Shown here piece after piece: positions 27,877-36,242 of a DNA stretch of 64,000 bases. Within the stretch, counting starts at the first letter, position 1. Each line of letters starts with the position of its first letter. The position numbers and the translations under genes were made by a program. The notes under the pieces are model-generated. The model was not told the origin of the DNA. It did no database searches and saw nothing but the letters and a program-made list of their open reading frames with translations. The stretch covers positions 248,001 through 312,000 of the forward strand of contig CALRNX020000001.1 in NCBI GenBank assembly GCA_943369665.1, in the 5' to 3' direction. Source of the stretch: UKL13-3 sp943369665. Lineage in GTDB: Bacteria; Bacteroidota; Bacteroidia; UKL13-3.

Positions 27877-30387
27877 ATGCCTGCCAATCACTTCGACATT
27901 TTAGGTTTGACCAACGAACAGGTTTTGCTTGCCCGGAAACAATTCGGACGAAATACATTAGACTATCAAAAAGAGAATCGTTTTTTTGACACCATCAAAC
28001 GCCTGGCAAAAGAGCCAATGATGCTCTTATTATTGGCAGCTTCTTCCATTTATTTCATCAGCGGCAAAACAGGTGATGGTATCTTTCTCGCAGTAGCCAT
28101 TGTTTTTCAAACCTCCATTTCCCTCTATCAATACTCGCGCAGTAAAAATGCATTGGAAAAACTGAAGGACCTGTCGCAACCCAATTGCAAGGTGATCCGC
28201 AATGGTAACATAACAGAAATAAAAAGTGAAGACCTGGTGGTGGGCGATAGCCTGATGGTGGAAGAAGGCACATTGATCACCGCTGACGGAACCATTGTAC
28301 ACTCCAATGATTTTTCCATCAACGAATCCATCCTTACCGGGGAATCCCTTTCTGTATTTAAAGATCGTAACGGGGATGACAAGTTCATTTACAGCGGCAC
28401 AATGGTTGCCAGCGGGTTGGCCATTGCAACCGTAACCGCCATTGGCAACGAAACCAAACTAGGCAAAATAGGCACCAGTTTGGAAAGCATCAGCGAAGAA
28501 AAAACACCCTTGGAGATCCAGATCACCCACTTTGTTAAAAACATGGCCATTGCCGGTTTCGTGGTGTTTGCAATTGTTTGGGCCATTAATTACGCACATT
28601 CACAAAACCTGCTCAACAGTTTATTGCAGTCCCTCACATTGGCCATGAGCATTTTGCCCGAAGAGATCCCTGTTGCATTTACCACTTTTATGGCATTGGG
28701 TGCATGGCGGTTAATGAAAATGGGCATTGTGGTTAAACAAATGAAAACGGTGGAAACACTGGGAAGCGCAACCGTTATCTGTACCGATAAAACAGGAACC
28801 ATAACCGAAAACAAAATGAGTTTGGCCAAACTCTATTTGCTGTCGTCAGACCAAATATTCCAACCGGGTCATTCATTAACAACAAACGAAAAAGAACTCA
28901 TCGAAGCTGCCATGTGGGCAAGCGAACCGATTGCATTCGACCCGATGGAAACCGCATTGCACCAGGCCTATAAAAATATTGCAACCGTGGATGAAAGGCC
29001 ATCTTACAAACTGATCCATGAATATCCTTTGGAAGGCAAACCACCCATGATGACCCATGTATTTGAAAACGATAAGGGTCATCGCATCATTGCATCCAAA
29101 GGTGCTCCCGAAGCATTAATGAGTGTTTCATCGTTGACTGAAACAGCAAAACAACAGATCGAAAAAGCGATCCAACTCATGGCAACAGAAGGATACAGGA
29201 TATTGGCGGTAGGTGTATCGGATTTTAAAGGACACTCCTATCCCATCCTGCAGCAGGACCTGTCTTTTGAGTTTAAAGGTTTGGTTGCCTTTTACGATCC
29301 TCCCAAACAAAATATTCAGAAAGTATTAGCCGATTTTTATGCCGCAGGCATTGATGTCAAAGTGATCACGGGCGACAATGCAGAAACCACGAGATCCATA
29401 GCCAGGCAAATCGGGTTGAGAGGTTTTGACAAAAGCATTACCGGAGATGAACTGATGCTGTTGCAGGAAGATGAATTAAAAGCCCGCGTAATGGATACTG
29501 CCATTTTCACGCGCATGTTTCCCGAAGCAAAACTAAAGATCATCAACGCCCTCAAAGCCAACAACCAGATCGTAGCGATGACAGGTGATGGTGTAAATGA
29601 CGGACCGGCCCTCAAAGCCGCACATATTGGTATTGCCATGGGCAAAAAAGGAACAGAAATCGCCAAACAAGCTGCATCGTTGATCTTATTGGAAGACGAT
29701 CTCTCCAACATGGTAGATGCTGTTGCCATGGGCCGTAAGATTTATACCAACCTTAAAAAAGCCATTCAATACATTATTTCCATTCATATTCCCATTATCC
29801 TCACTGTATTTATTCCGTTGGCCTTAGGGTGGATTTACCCCAATATTTTTTCGCCCATCCACATCATTTTTTTGGAGATCATCATGGGACCAACCTGTTC
29901 CATCATTTATGAAAATGAACCCATGGAAAAAAATACCATGCTGCAAAAACCCAAAGCCCTCACCACTACTTTTTTCAACCGGAAAGAACTTTCCATCAGC
30001 ATCGTCCAGGGATTGATCATCACTGCCGGAACCTTGTTTGTATACCAATATGCAGTGATGCAGGGTTACAGCGAAGAACTCACAAGAGCAATGACCTTTA
30101 CTGTGCTCATTGCAGCCAATATTTTCCTCACCCTTGTCAACCGTTCCTTTTATTATTCCATATTCACCACCCTCAGGTATCCAAACAATATGGTTGCAGG
30201 CATCGTATTGATAACCATTGCCATTGTCGGGCTGATGCTGTATGAAAAACCATTAACCCTATTTTTTGAATTTGAAACATTAACCGCAGTTCAATTATCA
30301 ATCTGTGCCGGTATCGGTTTCAGCTCGGTAATATGGTTCGAAGGCGTGAAGCTGATCAAACGATCACGTCATATCAACACTCATTGA
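27877..30387 (+). CDS. cation-translocating P-type ATPase (P2-like)
   Basis: An 836-residue P-type ATPase. In order: N-terminal cation-ATPase domain, actuator T-G-E-S at residues 154-157, helix 4 with P-E-E-I-P-V-A-F, phosphorylation site D-K-T-G-T-I-T at residue 304, K-G-A-P-E-A nucleotide motif, hinge T-G-D-G-V-N-D-G-P-A-L-K at about 569-580 and six C-terminal helices. Helix 4 lacks the C-P-C or C-P-H of P1B heavy-metal pumps, so calcium, manganese or another hard cation is more likely than copper or zinc. The ATG at 27877 is preferred to a TTG at 27868. It follows the RND genes by 131 bases; co-regulation is possible, not shown. Confidence 0.9.
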   Translation: MPANHFDILGLTNEQVLLARKQFGRNTLDYQKENRFFDTIKRLAKEPMMLLLLAASSIYFISGKTGDGIFLAVAIVFQTSISLYQYSRSKNALEKLKDLSQPNCKVIRNGNITEIKSEDLVVGDSLMVEEGTLITADGTIVHSNDFSINESILTGESLSVFKDRNGDDKFIYSGTMVASGLAIATVTAIGNETKLGKIGTSLESISEEKTPLEIQITHFVKNMAIAGFVVFAIVWAINYAHSQNLLNSLLQSLTLAMSILPEEIPVAFTTFMALGAWRLMKMGIVVKQMKTVETLGSATVICTDKTGTITENKMSLAKLYLLSSDQIFQPGHSLTTNEKELIEAAMWASEPIAFDPMETALHQAYKNIATVDERPSYKLIHEYPLEGKPPMMTHVFENDKGHRIIASKGAPEALMSVSSLTETAKQQIEKAIQLMATEGYRILAVGVSDFKGHSYPILQQDLSFEFKGLVAFYDPPKQNIQKVLADFYAAGIDVKVITGDNAETTRSIARQIGLRGFDKSITGDELMLLQEDELKARVMDTAIFTRMFPEAKLKIINALKANNQIVAMTGDGVNDGPALKAAHIGIAMGKKGTEIAKQAASLILLEDDLSNMVDAVAMGRKIYTNLKKAIQYIISIHIPIILTVFIPLALGWIYPNIFSPIHIIFLEIIMGPTCSIIYENEPMEKNTMLQKPKALTTTFFNRKELSISIVQGLIITAGTLFVYQYAVMQGYSEELTRAMTFTVLIAANIFLTLVNRSFYYSIFTTLRYPNNMVAGIVLITIAIVGLMLYEKPLTLFFEFETLTAVQLSICAGIGFSSVIWFEGVKLIKRSRHINTH

Positions 30388-30665
30388 AAAATGCGCTGCA
30401 CTCCTTCTTAGTCCCTTTCCGCGAACATTATTTCCTTTTGATAAATTGTAAAAGAAACCTAAGTTTATAAAAAAATTCCCGAAAGCTAATTGAACAATCA
30501 ATACCGCTTACACAAATTAAACAGACCAATATATTGTGTTGCGGCTTAATAATATTTAGGATTTATGGCAAACGCATTAACCCGTTTTGTAGATCAAAAT
30601 GGTCTAATGTAAATGCATTTTGATGCTTCGTTAGCGACAATCTTAAACCTTAGTTTGCTGAATAA
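30388..30665. other. intergenic region with a 9-bp inverted repeat
   Basis: No gene is visible in these 278 bases. ATCAAAATG (30593-30601) and CATTTTGAT (30616-30624) form a perfect inverted repeat with a 14-base spacer about 40 bases before the next start codon, a possible regulator site. No T-run terminator follows the ATPase gene. Confidence 0.35.
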
Positions 30666-31481
30666 ATGACCAAAGTGAATTTTACAAATATTAAACCTAA
30701 ACCCGCTCTGAAAAAAGACCCGGGCTTATATTTTATCATTGTGTTATTACTATCAATCAGCAATATTGTGATGGCTCAATCCGACACAATATCTGTTGAT
30801 AAACTAAGGACGGAATCCGGGGTAGATCCAACCAGGGTAAATTCCAGAGTTGGGTATTCTGTTCTCTATTATGACAAGGCCTTTAATGCATCTTCCATTA
30901 GTAATAAAATTAACATCATACTCGGAGTTAACAGGTGGAGCTTTTCGCTCAAACCCGAAATTATTAGCATTCATAACGGACAGTCGGGAACCGGTTTTCA
31001 TTCTGGTTTTTCTGACCTTAAGTTTTCCATCTTAAATGCTTTTTATTTAAATGGAAAACATTCTTTAGCTGGTTCTGTAGAATTTACCATTCCCTTGGGG
31101 AAACAGGATTTGGGCAGTCAGATCTTTGCAGCAACGCCAGCCATTACGTACGCATATACCATCAACACCAGTTTGTTTTTGGCTATTCAGCCCCAATATA
31201 CTTTTTCAATTGCAAAAGATAATTTATATCCCGACTTAGCGATATTAACGAACCGAATTTTTATCGCAAAGTTTACAAAGAAGGGTGTGTTTTATGTTTT
31301 GGAACCCCGAACAATAATTGATTTTGAAACAAACACTTTTGATTTCATCTTATCTCCAATAGTTGGTAAATCGTTAGGTGCTGGTTTCAATCTTATTGGT
31401 CTGATGGAAATTCCAACAAAGCAATCTACTATCGATTCAAGAGGTATCCTTTATCAAATAGGCTTTAATAAGAATTTTTAA
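30666..31481 (+). CDS. exported beta-barrel-like protein
   Basis: A 271-residue protein with a long, basic N-region followed by a hydrophobic core (Y-F-I-I-V-L-L-L-S-I) and an A-Q cleavage site near residue 38. The rest alternates polar and hydrophobic residues in about 10-12 strands, with aromatic-ended strands (Y-A-Y-T-I-N-T, L-F-L-A-I-Q-P-Q-Y-T-F) and a C-terminal ending Y-Q-I-G-F-N-K-N-F, consistent with a small outer-membrane barrel of the transporter type. I do not recognise a specific family. A lipoprotein gene follows after 13 bases, suggesting an operon with it and the WG-repeat gene. Confidence 0.6.
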   Translation: MTKVNFTNIKPKPALKKDPGLYFIIVLLLSISNIVMAQSDTISVDKLRTESGVDPTRVNSRVGYSVLYYDKAFNASSISNKINIILGVNRWSFSLKPEIISIHNGQSGTGFHSGFSDLKFSILNAFYLNGKHSLAGSVEFTIPLGKQDLGSQIFAATPAITYAYTINTSLFLAIQPQYTFSIAKDNLYPDLAILTNRIFIAKFTKKGVFYVLEPRTIIDFETNTFDFILSPIVGKSLGAGFNLIGLMEIPTKQSTIDSRGILYQIGFNKNF

Positions 31482-31494
31482 ATCTATATTACAA

Positions 31495-33153
31495 ATGAAA
31501 CAACTAAAATCACTAACAGCAATTGGCTTCTGTCTTCTGTTGCTTTTCTCATGTAACGATAAGAAAGGTAAAGTTAACACAGACAAATCCGAACAAACGA
31601 ACTCAATGGGGTACCCATCAAAAAACCCCTTTCTATCACAGGCTATTTATGGGGTAACGCACGTAAATTCGGGCCAAACAAATTGCGTTCCTTATCCGAT
31701 TAATGATGGAAATTTCAACATTGATTTAAATAATCTTACACCAATTTGGGGAGGTCCTGTCAACAATGTAACGTATGCTTCAACCGATACAAATTATATG
31801 TGGTCGGTATCTACAGATCGTGTTGCACTTATAAATAAAAAGGGAAACAATTGGAACCTTGTTACGGATATCGATCTTCCGGGAGCAAAGCGTTTGACTG
31901 TAGACCAGTTAAAATCCATATCAGATGTAAAATATACTTCATTAGATTTTGCGACTACTCACCTCAAAAAAATTTTAGGATCAGAGCCGGGGTTGGTATT
32001 ACCTGCCGGAGTGTATGCCTTAGTTAGTTCAGAAAACTATGTGTATTCCAATGCAGGTACCATCGTTTCTGCTATTGGTTTGGTAGACAAAACTGATCCA
32101 TCAAAAGGACTTGAGGTGAAGCATCAATTTGATGTTTCCAATCTTATTCCTGCAGCCGAAGTGGCTCCGGGTATTAAACGAATTAATATGGTTGGCATGA
32201 ATATGACTTATGATGGACACATCGTAATTGGTGCCGTAAATGGAATCGCAGTGATTGACCAAAAGTTAAAAGGGCCGGGTAAATTTTACGCATTTCAGAA
32301 CACAGAATTATGCACAAACTCGATGGCTGTTGATGAAAACAATGGAATTTATGTCGCCACCGGCAGTAAAACGCCAAAGGGAGATGGAATCATGCGAAAA
32401 CTTGTTTGGACAGGTAGTGAGATTTCAGACAAAGAAACGGATGGCGCTTGGATATGTCCTTACAACGGTGGTGACTGGCCTCCGGCAATTAAGGCCGGAA
32501 CAGGAGCTGGATCAACTCCTACACTCATGGGATTTGGGGAGGACGAAGATAAATTAGTTCTTATCACAGATGGTCAAAACCGAATGAATTTAGTAGCCTT
32601 TTGGAGAGATGAAATTCCTCAAACCCACCTTCAAAAAGAGGGCGTAAAATCAAGAAGGATCGCAGGTTTAATTCCCATTAAAGCAGGATTGCCGGAAGAC
32701 AAACCATGGATTCAATCGGAGCAGACCATTGTTGTGAATGGCTGGGGTGCATTTTTAGTAAATAACCTTATCGATGAAGGACACCCGGATAGAATAATTG
32801 ATGTGATGACTGTTGGTCCGGTTCATCCGGGTCCTAAAGGAATGGAAAGGGTTGAATGGAATCCTGTAAAAAATGAATTCACATCTGTTTGGACAAGAAA
32901 CGATGTGGTTTCAACGAGTATGGTGCCTTTGGTATCAAGCGTCTCAAACATGGTTTTAGTAAATGGATATACCGCTGAAAGAGGTTGGGAAATAACAGGA
33001 TTAGACTGGAATACCGGAAAAAACAGAACAAGAATAGAATTCGGACAAACTAACAGGGGAAATGGAGCTTATGCGATACTTCAACTTTTAGAAAATGGAG
33101 ATCTGCTTTTTAATTCAGTTATTGGACCTTATAGGATTCCACTGAAACAATAA
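31495..33153 (+). CDS. propeller-like lipoprotein, function unknown
   Basis: A 552-residue lipoprotein: signal L-L-L-L-F-S-C with Cys20, then a body that reads like a beta-propeller with repeated strand-turn blocks, for example Y-T-S-L-D-F-A-T-T, G-H-I-V-I-G-A-V-N-G-I-A, N-G-I-Y-V-A-T-G-S and the conserved-looking G-S-T-P-T-L-M-G-F-G followed by V-L-I-T-D-G-Q. No catalytic motif of the quinoprotein dehydrogenases is evident. I suspect a family of secreted propeller proteins found in other phyla too, but cannot name it. It sits between the barrel gene (13 bases) and the WG-repeat gene (31 bases). Confidence 0.6.
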   Translation: MKQLKSLTAIGFCLLLLFSCNDKKGKVNTDKSEQTNSMGYPSKNPFLSQAIYGVTHVNSGQTNCVPYPINDGNFNIDLNNLTPIWGGPVNNVTYASTDTNYMWSVSTDRVALINKKGNNWNLVTDIDLPGAKRLTVDQLKSISDVKYTSLDFATTHLKKILGSEPGLVLPAGVYALVSSENYVYSNAGTIVSAIGLVDKTDPSKGLEVKHQFDVSNLIPAAEVAPGIKRINMVGMNMTYDGHIVIGAVNGIAVIDQKLKGPGKFYAFQNTELCTNSMAVDENNGIYVATGSKTPKGDGIMRKLVWTGSEISDKETDGAWICPYNGGDWPPAIKAGTGAGSTPTLMGFGEDEDKLVLITDGQNRMNLVAFWRDEIPQTHLQKEGVKSRRIAGLIPIKAGLPEDKPWIQSEQTIVVNGWGAFLVNNLIDEGHPDRIIDVMTVGPVHPGPKGMERVEWNPVKNEFTSVWTRNDVVSTSMVPLVSSVSNMVLVNGYTAERGWEITGLDWNTGKNRTRIEFGQTNRGNGAYAILQLLENGDLLFNSVIGPYRIPLKQ

Positions 33154-33184
33154 CATAAAACAGCAGCTATAAGACGATGGATAT

Positions 33185-33931
33185 ATGAAAAAGCTAAAAT
33201 TAACTTTAGTTCTAATCATTCTGGCTTTGATGGTTAATGCTCAAACCAAGTATGATAAAACCTGGGGATTCGGTGAATATCAATCGGACTGGGCATTGGT
33301 GGAGCTCGACAAAAAATTTGGATTCATTAACAATAAGGGCGAACAAGTAGTCCAACCAATATATGACAAAATCATGTTTTTCGGTGAGTACAAATCGGAC
33401 TGGGCATTGGTGCAGATCGACAAAAAATTTGGATTCATTAACGATAAGGGAAAACAACCAGTGCAACCGATATATGACAAAATCATGTTTTTCGGTCAAT
33501 ACAAATCCGACTGGGCATTGGTGCAGATCGACAAAAAATTTGGCTTCATTAACGATAAGGGAAAACAAGTAGTCCAACCCATTTACGACAAAATCATGTT
33601 TTTCGGTCAATACCAATCCGACTGGGCAATGGTGCAGCTCGACAAAAAAGTTGGATTCATTAACGATAAGGGAAAACAAGTAGTCCAACCCATTTACGAC
33701 AAAATCATGTTTTTCGGTGAGTATAAATCGGACTGGGCATTGGTGCAGCTCGACAAAAAATTTGGCTTCATTAACGATAAGGGAAAACAAGTAGTCCAAC
33801 CCATTTACGACAAAATCATGTTTTTCGGTCAATACCAATCGGACTGGGCGGCTGTTATCTTAAATGGAGAAAAGGGCTTTATAAATATTGATGGAAAATA
33901 TGTACCCGGTGAACCGAAGCACTTGCCATAA
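33185..33931 (+). CDS. secreted WG-repeat protein
   Basis: A 248-residue exported protein with a signal peptide (residues 1-19, ending V-N-A-Q). Residues about 23-222 are five full 37-residue repeats plus partial repeats at both ends, each with F-G-E/Q-Y-x-S-D-W-A, then D-K-K-F-G-F-I-N, then K-G-x-Q-x-V-Q-P-I-Y-D-K. The K-x-G-F-I-N-x-K-G and Q-P-I-Y-D pattern is that of WG-type repeats (PF14903), small beta-rich units of unknown ligand. Each unit is 111 bases and units differ at only a few positions. It is probably the last gene of a three-gene cluster. Confidence 0.8.
   Translation: MKKLKLTLVLIILALMVNAQTKYDKTWGFGEYQSDWALVELDKKFGFINNKGEQVVQPIYDKIMFFGEYKSDWALVQIDKKFGFINDKGKQPVQPIYDKIMFFGQYKSDWALVQIDKKFGFINDKGKQVVQPIYDKIMFFGQYQSDWAMVQLDKKVGFINDKGKQVVQPIYDKIMFFGEYKSDWALVQLDKKFGFINDKGKQVVQPIYDKIMFFGQYQSDWAAVILNGEKGFINIDGKYVPGEPKHLP
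33251..33849 (+). repeat. 111-bp coding tandem repeat, five full units plus partial units
   Basis: The marker word CGGT of each unit begins at 33271, 33382, 33493, 33604, 33715 and 33826, exactly 111 bases apart. Differences are confined to a few codons (E/Q, K/Q, L/M, V/I), which implies recent expansion or gene conversion. Because 111 is a multiple of 3, the antisense strand is also open over this stretch; that is a by-product. Confidence 0.95.
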
Positions 33932-34183
33932 CACAAGTTTTGCGACCAACGGAATGACTTTCCAATTTGGAGATAATGCTTCGAAATCGTCAACATATTT
34001 TAGCTGCCAAATATTAAGAGTAACTATGACAAAAAAAAATCGTTTCTCTACCAACAACACCAAAAAGCACTTCCGACTAATTCCTTGTATTTTAGCTTCC
34101 CTTTGTTCAGATTTTTTTACTTAGCTTCATAGTTAAACCATACTAAAAAAGACACTCACTTAACCTCAACGATATTTTGTTTT

Positions 34184-34873
34184 ATGGAATACCAGCAATT
34201 ACAAACTCCGGCATACATTAGCATCGTTTTTGGATTGACAACAATCCTGACAGTAGCACTTTTTTACAAGGCAACCTACAACGCCAAAACAACAATCATC
34301 ATTTTATTGACATGGTTGGCATTACAAGCCTTAATCGGGCTTTCTGGTTTTTACACCGTAACCGATACCATTCCGCCAAGATTTTTACTTTTGGTGTTGC
34401 CTCCGTTTCTTTTCATCATCTTATTGTTTACTACTGCTAATGGCAGACGTTTCGTTGACAGTTTAGATATCAAAACCTTAACCATTTTGCATACCATTAG
34501 AATTCCCGTTGAAATTGTTCTCTTTTGGTTGTTTGTGAATAAAACCGTTCCTCAACTGATGACCTTTGAAGGAAGAAATTTCGACATTTTATCGGGGCTC
34601 TCTGCTCCTCTTATTTTTTATTTCGGTTTTGTCAAAAAGCAATTAAACACAAACATTATCCTGATCTGGAATTTCATTTGTGTGGGGCTTCTTGTCAATA
34701 TTGTATTGAATGCCGTTCTATCAGCACCCTTTCCATTTCAACAGTTTGCATTCGACCAACCCAATATTGCTGTTTTATATTTTCCCTTCAACTGGTTACC
34801 ATCATGCGTAGTTCCCTTGGTTTTACTTTCACACCTGGCCACCATCAGGCAATTATTGCTGACAAAAAAATAG
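34184..34873 (+). CDS. multi-pass membrane protein, unknown function
   Basis: A 229-residue integral-membrane protein with about seven hydrophobic helices (about residues 10-30, 36-56, 64-84, 100-120, 135-150, 157-178, 198-222). I recognise no catalytic or transport signature. R-N-F-D-I-L-S-G-L-S-A-P near the middle and F-N-W-L-P-S near the last helix look like conserved loops. The start ATG follows the word TATTTTG by 4 bases, a near match to the promoter box. The 252 bases upstream contain no gene. It stands alone. Confidence 0.6.
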   Translation: MEYQQLQTPAYISIVFGLTTILTVALFYKATYNAKTTIIILLTWLALQALIGLSGFYTVTDTIPPRFLLLVLPPFLFIILLFTTANGRRFVDSLDIKTLTILHTIRIPVEIVLFWLFVNKTVPQLMTFEGRNFDILSGLSAPLIFYFGFVKKQLNTNIILIWNFICVGLLVNIVLNAVLSAPFPFQQFAFDQPNIAVLYFPFNWLPSCVVPLVLLSHLATIRQLLLTKK

Positions 34874-35021
34874 CAATTAACTGAGCCTGTAAACAACTAA
34901 TAACTTAATCGAAACGGCATAACCTACACTTCAACAACCGGATACTCAATCCCTCCCCTCACAATTGCAAATTATTGTGTAGGTTTACAGAACAATTTCC
35001 GTTTCAATTGTTATTCATGGT

Positions 35022-36119
35022 ATGAAAGGTCATTTATTTTCAAAATACATTCCCAATCCGCAACAAGGTTCGTTGTTTGACCAATTGCTCAATTTGTTTT
35101 TGCAAATGATGCAGTACACCAATGGGGATGTGGCCGAAACCCTGGAATGGATGAACGAAGTGGACAAACAACACAAGTTTACCAACAACGAATATGGCAT
35201 GGGCAATTTTATCCAGGACCTGAAGGACAAAGGTTATATTAAAGAAGATCCTGCAGAAGGCACCTTTTTGCCCACCAGCAAAACCAATCAAAGCATTCGC
35301 AGAAAAAGTTTGGAAGAAGTATTCGGCAAACTCAAAAAAGGCGGACGCGGCAACCACAAAACCAAATTCACCGGGCAGGGAGACGAAGCCAATAGCGATA
35401 CCCGCAAGTTTAACTTTGGCGACTCCATTGACCAGATAGATATTACGGCAAGTTTGCACAATGCACAAGTCAACCATGGTATCGAGAGTTTTAGCCTTAC
35501 GGAAGATGATCTAGAAATTCGTGAACGTGATTTTAAAACACAAACATCAACGGTATTGATGATCGATATTAGCCATAGCATGATCTTGTATGGCGAAGAC
35601 CGCATCACACCAGCCAAAAAAGTGGCGATGGCCTTGGCCGAACTCATTCAAACCAAATATCCCAAAGACACATTGGATATCATTGTGTTTGGCAACGATG
35701 CATGGCCCATTGAAGTGAAAGACCTACCCTATTTACAGGTCGGACCTTTTCACACAAACACTTATGCAGGTTTGGAACTGGCTATGGATATTTTGCGCAG
35801 GCGTAAAAATGCCAACAAACAAATTATGATGATCACCGATGGAAAACCAACCTGTCTGAAAGAGGGAAACGGTTATTACCAAAACAGTTTCGGTCTCGAC
35901 CGGAAAGTGATCAACAAAACATTGACGATGGCCGCACAAGCCCGCAGGGTGAATATTCCCATCACCACCTTTATGATCGCCACCGACCCATACCTACAAC
36001 AATTTGTGCGCGAATTCACACAGGTAAACAATGGCAAGGCATACTACAGCGGACTCAATGGCTTAGGAGATTTTGTGTTCGAAGATTTTGAACGCGGAAA
36101 ACGGAAGATGGTGAGGTAA
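35022..36119 (+). CDS. VWA domain protein (MoxR-associated type)
   Basis: A 365-residue cytoplasmic protein with a C-terminal von Willebrand A domain from about residue 170. The metal-ion-dependent adhesion site is complete: D-I-S-H-S (D-x-S-x-S), the Thr of H-T-N-T-Y and the I-T-D-G-K-P Asp. The N-terminal half is helical and charged. The AAA+ ATPase gene follows after 123 bases. VWA proteins paired with MoxR/magnesium-chelatase-like ATPases act as chaperone-like or metal-inserting complexes; here the target is unknown. Family members in Bacteroidota are often annotated as chelatase subunits without evidence. Confidence 0.83.
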   Translation: MKGHLFSKYIPNPQQGSLFDQLLNLFLQMMQYTNGDVAETLEWMNEVDKQHKFTNNEYGMGNFIQDLKDKGYIKEDPAEGTFLPTSKTNQSIRRKSLEEVFGKLKKGGRGNHKTKFTGQGDEANSDTRKFNFGDSIDQIDITASLHNAQVNHGIESFSLTEDDLEIRERDFKTQTSTVLMIDISHSMILYGEDRITPAKKVAMALAELIQTKYPKDTLDIIVFGNDAWPIEVKDLPYLQVGPFHTNTYAGLELAMDILRRRKNANKQIMMITDGKPTCLKEGNGYYQNSFGLDRKVINKTLTMAAQARRVNIPITTFMIATDPYLQQFVREFTQVNNGKAYYSGLNGLGDFVFEDFERGKRKMVR

Positions 36120-36168
36120 GCAGGCAATGGGCTCAGTGGTTTCGAAAACGCTCAACAACAAGATTGAC

Positions 36169-36196
36169 AATAAACGTAATCAGTGTAATCTGCGGC
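36169..36196. repeat. short direct-repeat remnant
   Basis: GTAATC occurs twice 9 bases apart (36176 and 36185), followed by T-G-C-G-G, resembling the AATCAGTGTAATCTG-type short repeats found between Bacteroidota genes. Low information. Confidence 0.3.
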
Positions 36197-36242
36197 AAAA
36201 GAAACGAGCATTACAATAGAAAACAATGAACAGCAAACTGAA

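Noticed and set aside
21714..30387. Metal-resistance island acquired by transfer
   Set aside because: No integrase, transposase, tRNA edge or obvious shift in base use is visible.
33212..33838. A long minus-strand open frame opposite the WG-repeat gene
   Set aside because: It is open only because the 111-base repeat is a multiple of three; its repeated product has no start context and mirrors the sense repeats.
33251..33849. Possible CRISPR-like array
   Set aside because: Units are 111 bases, contiguous and coding, with no unique spacers.
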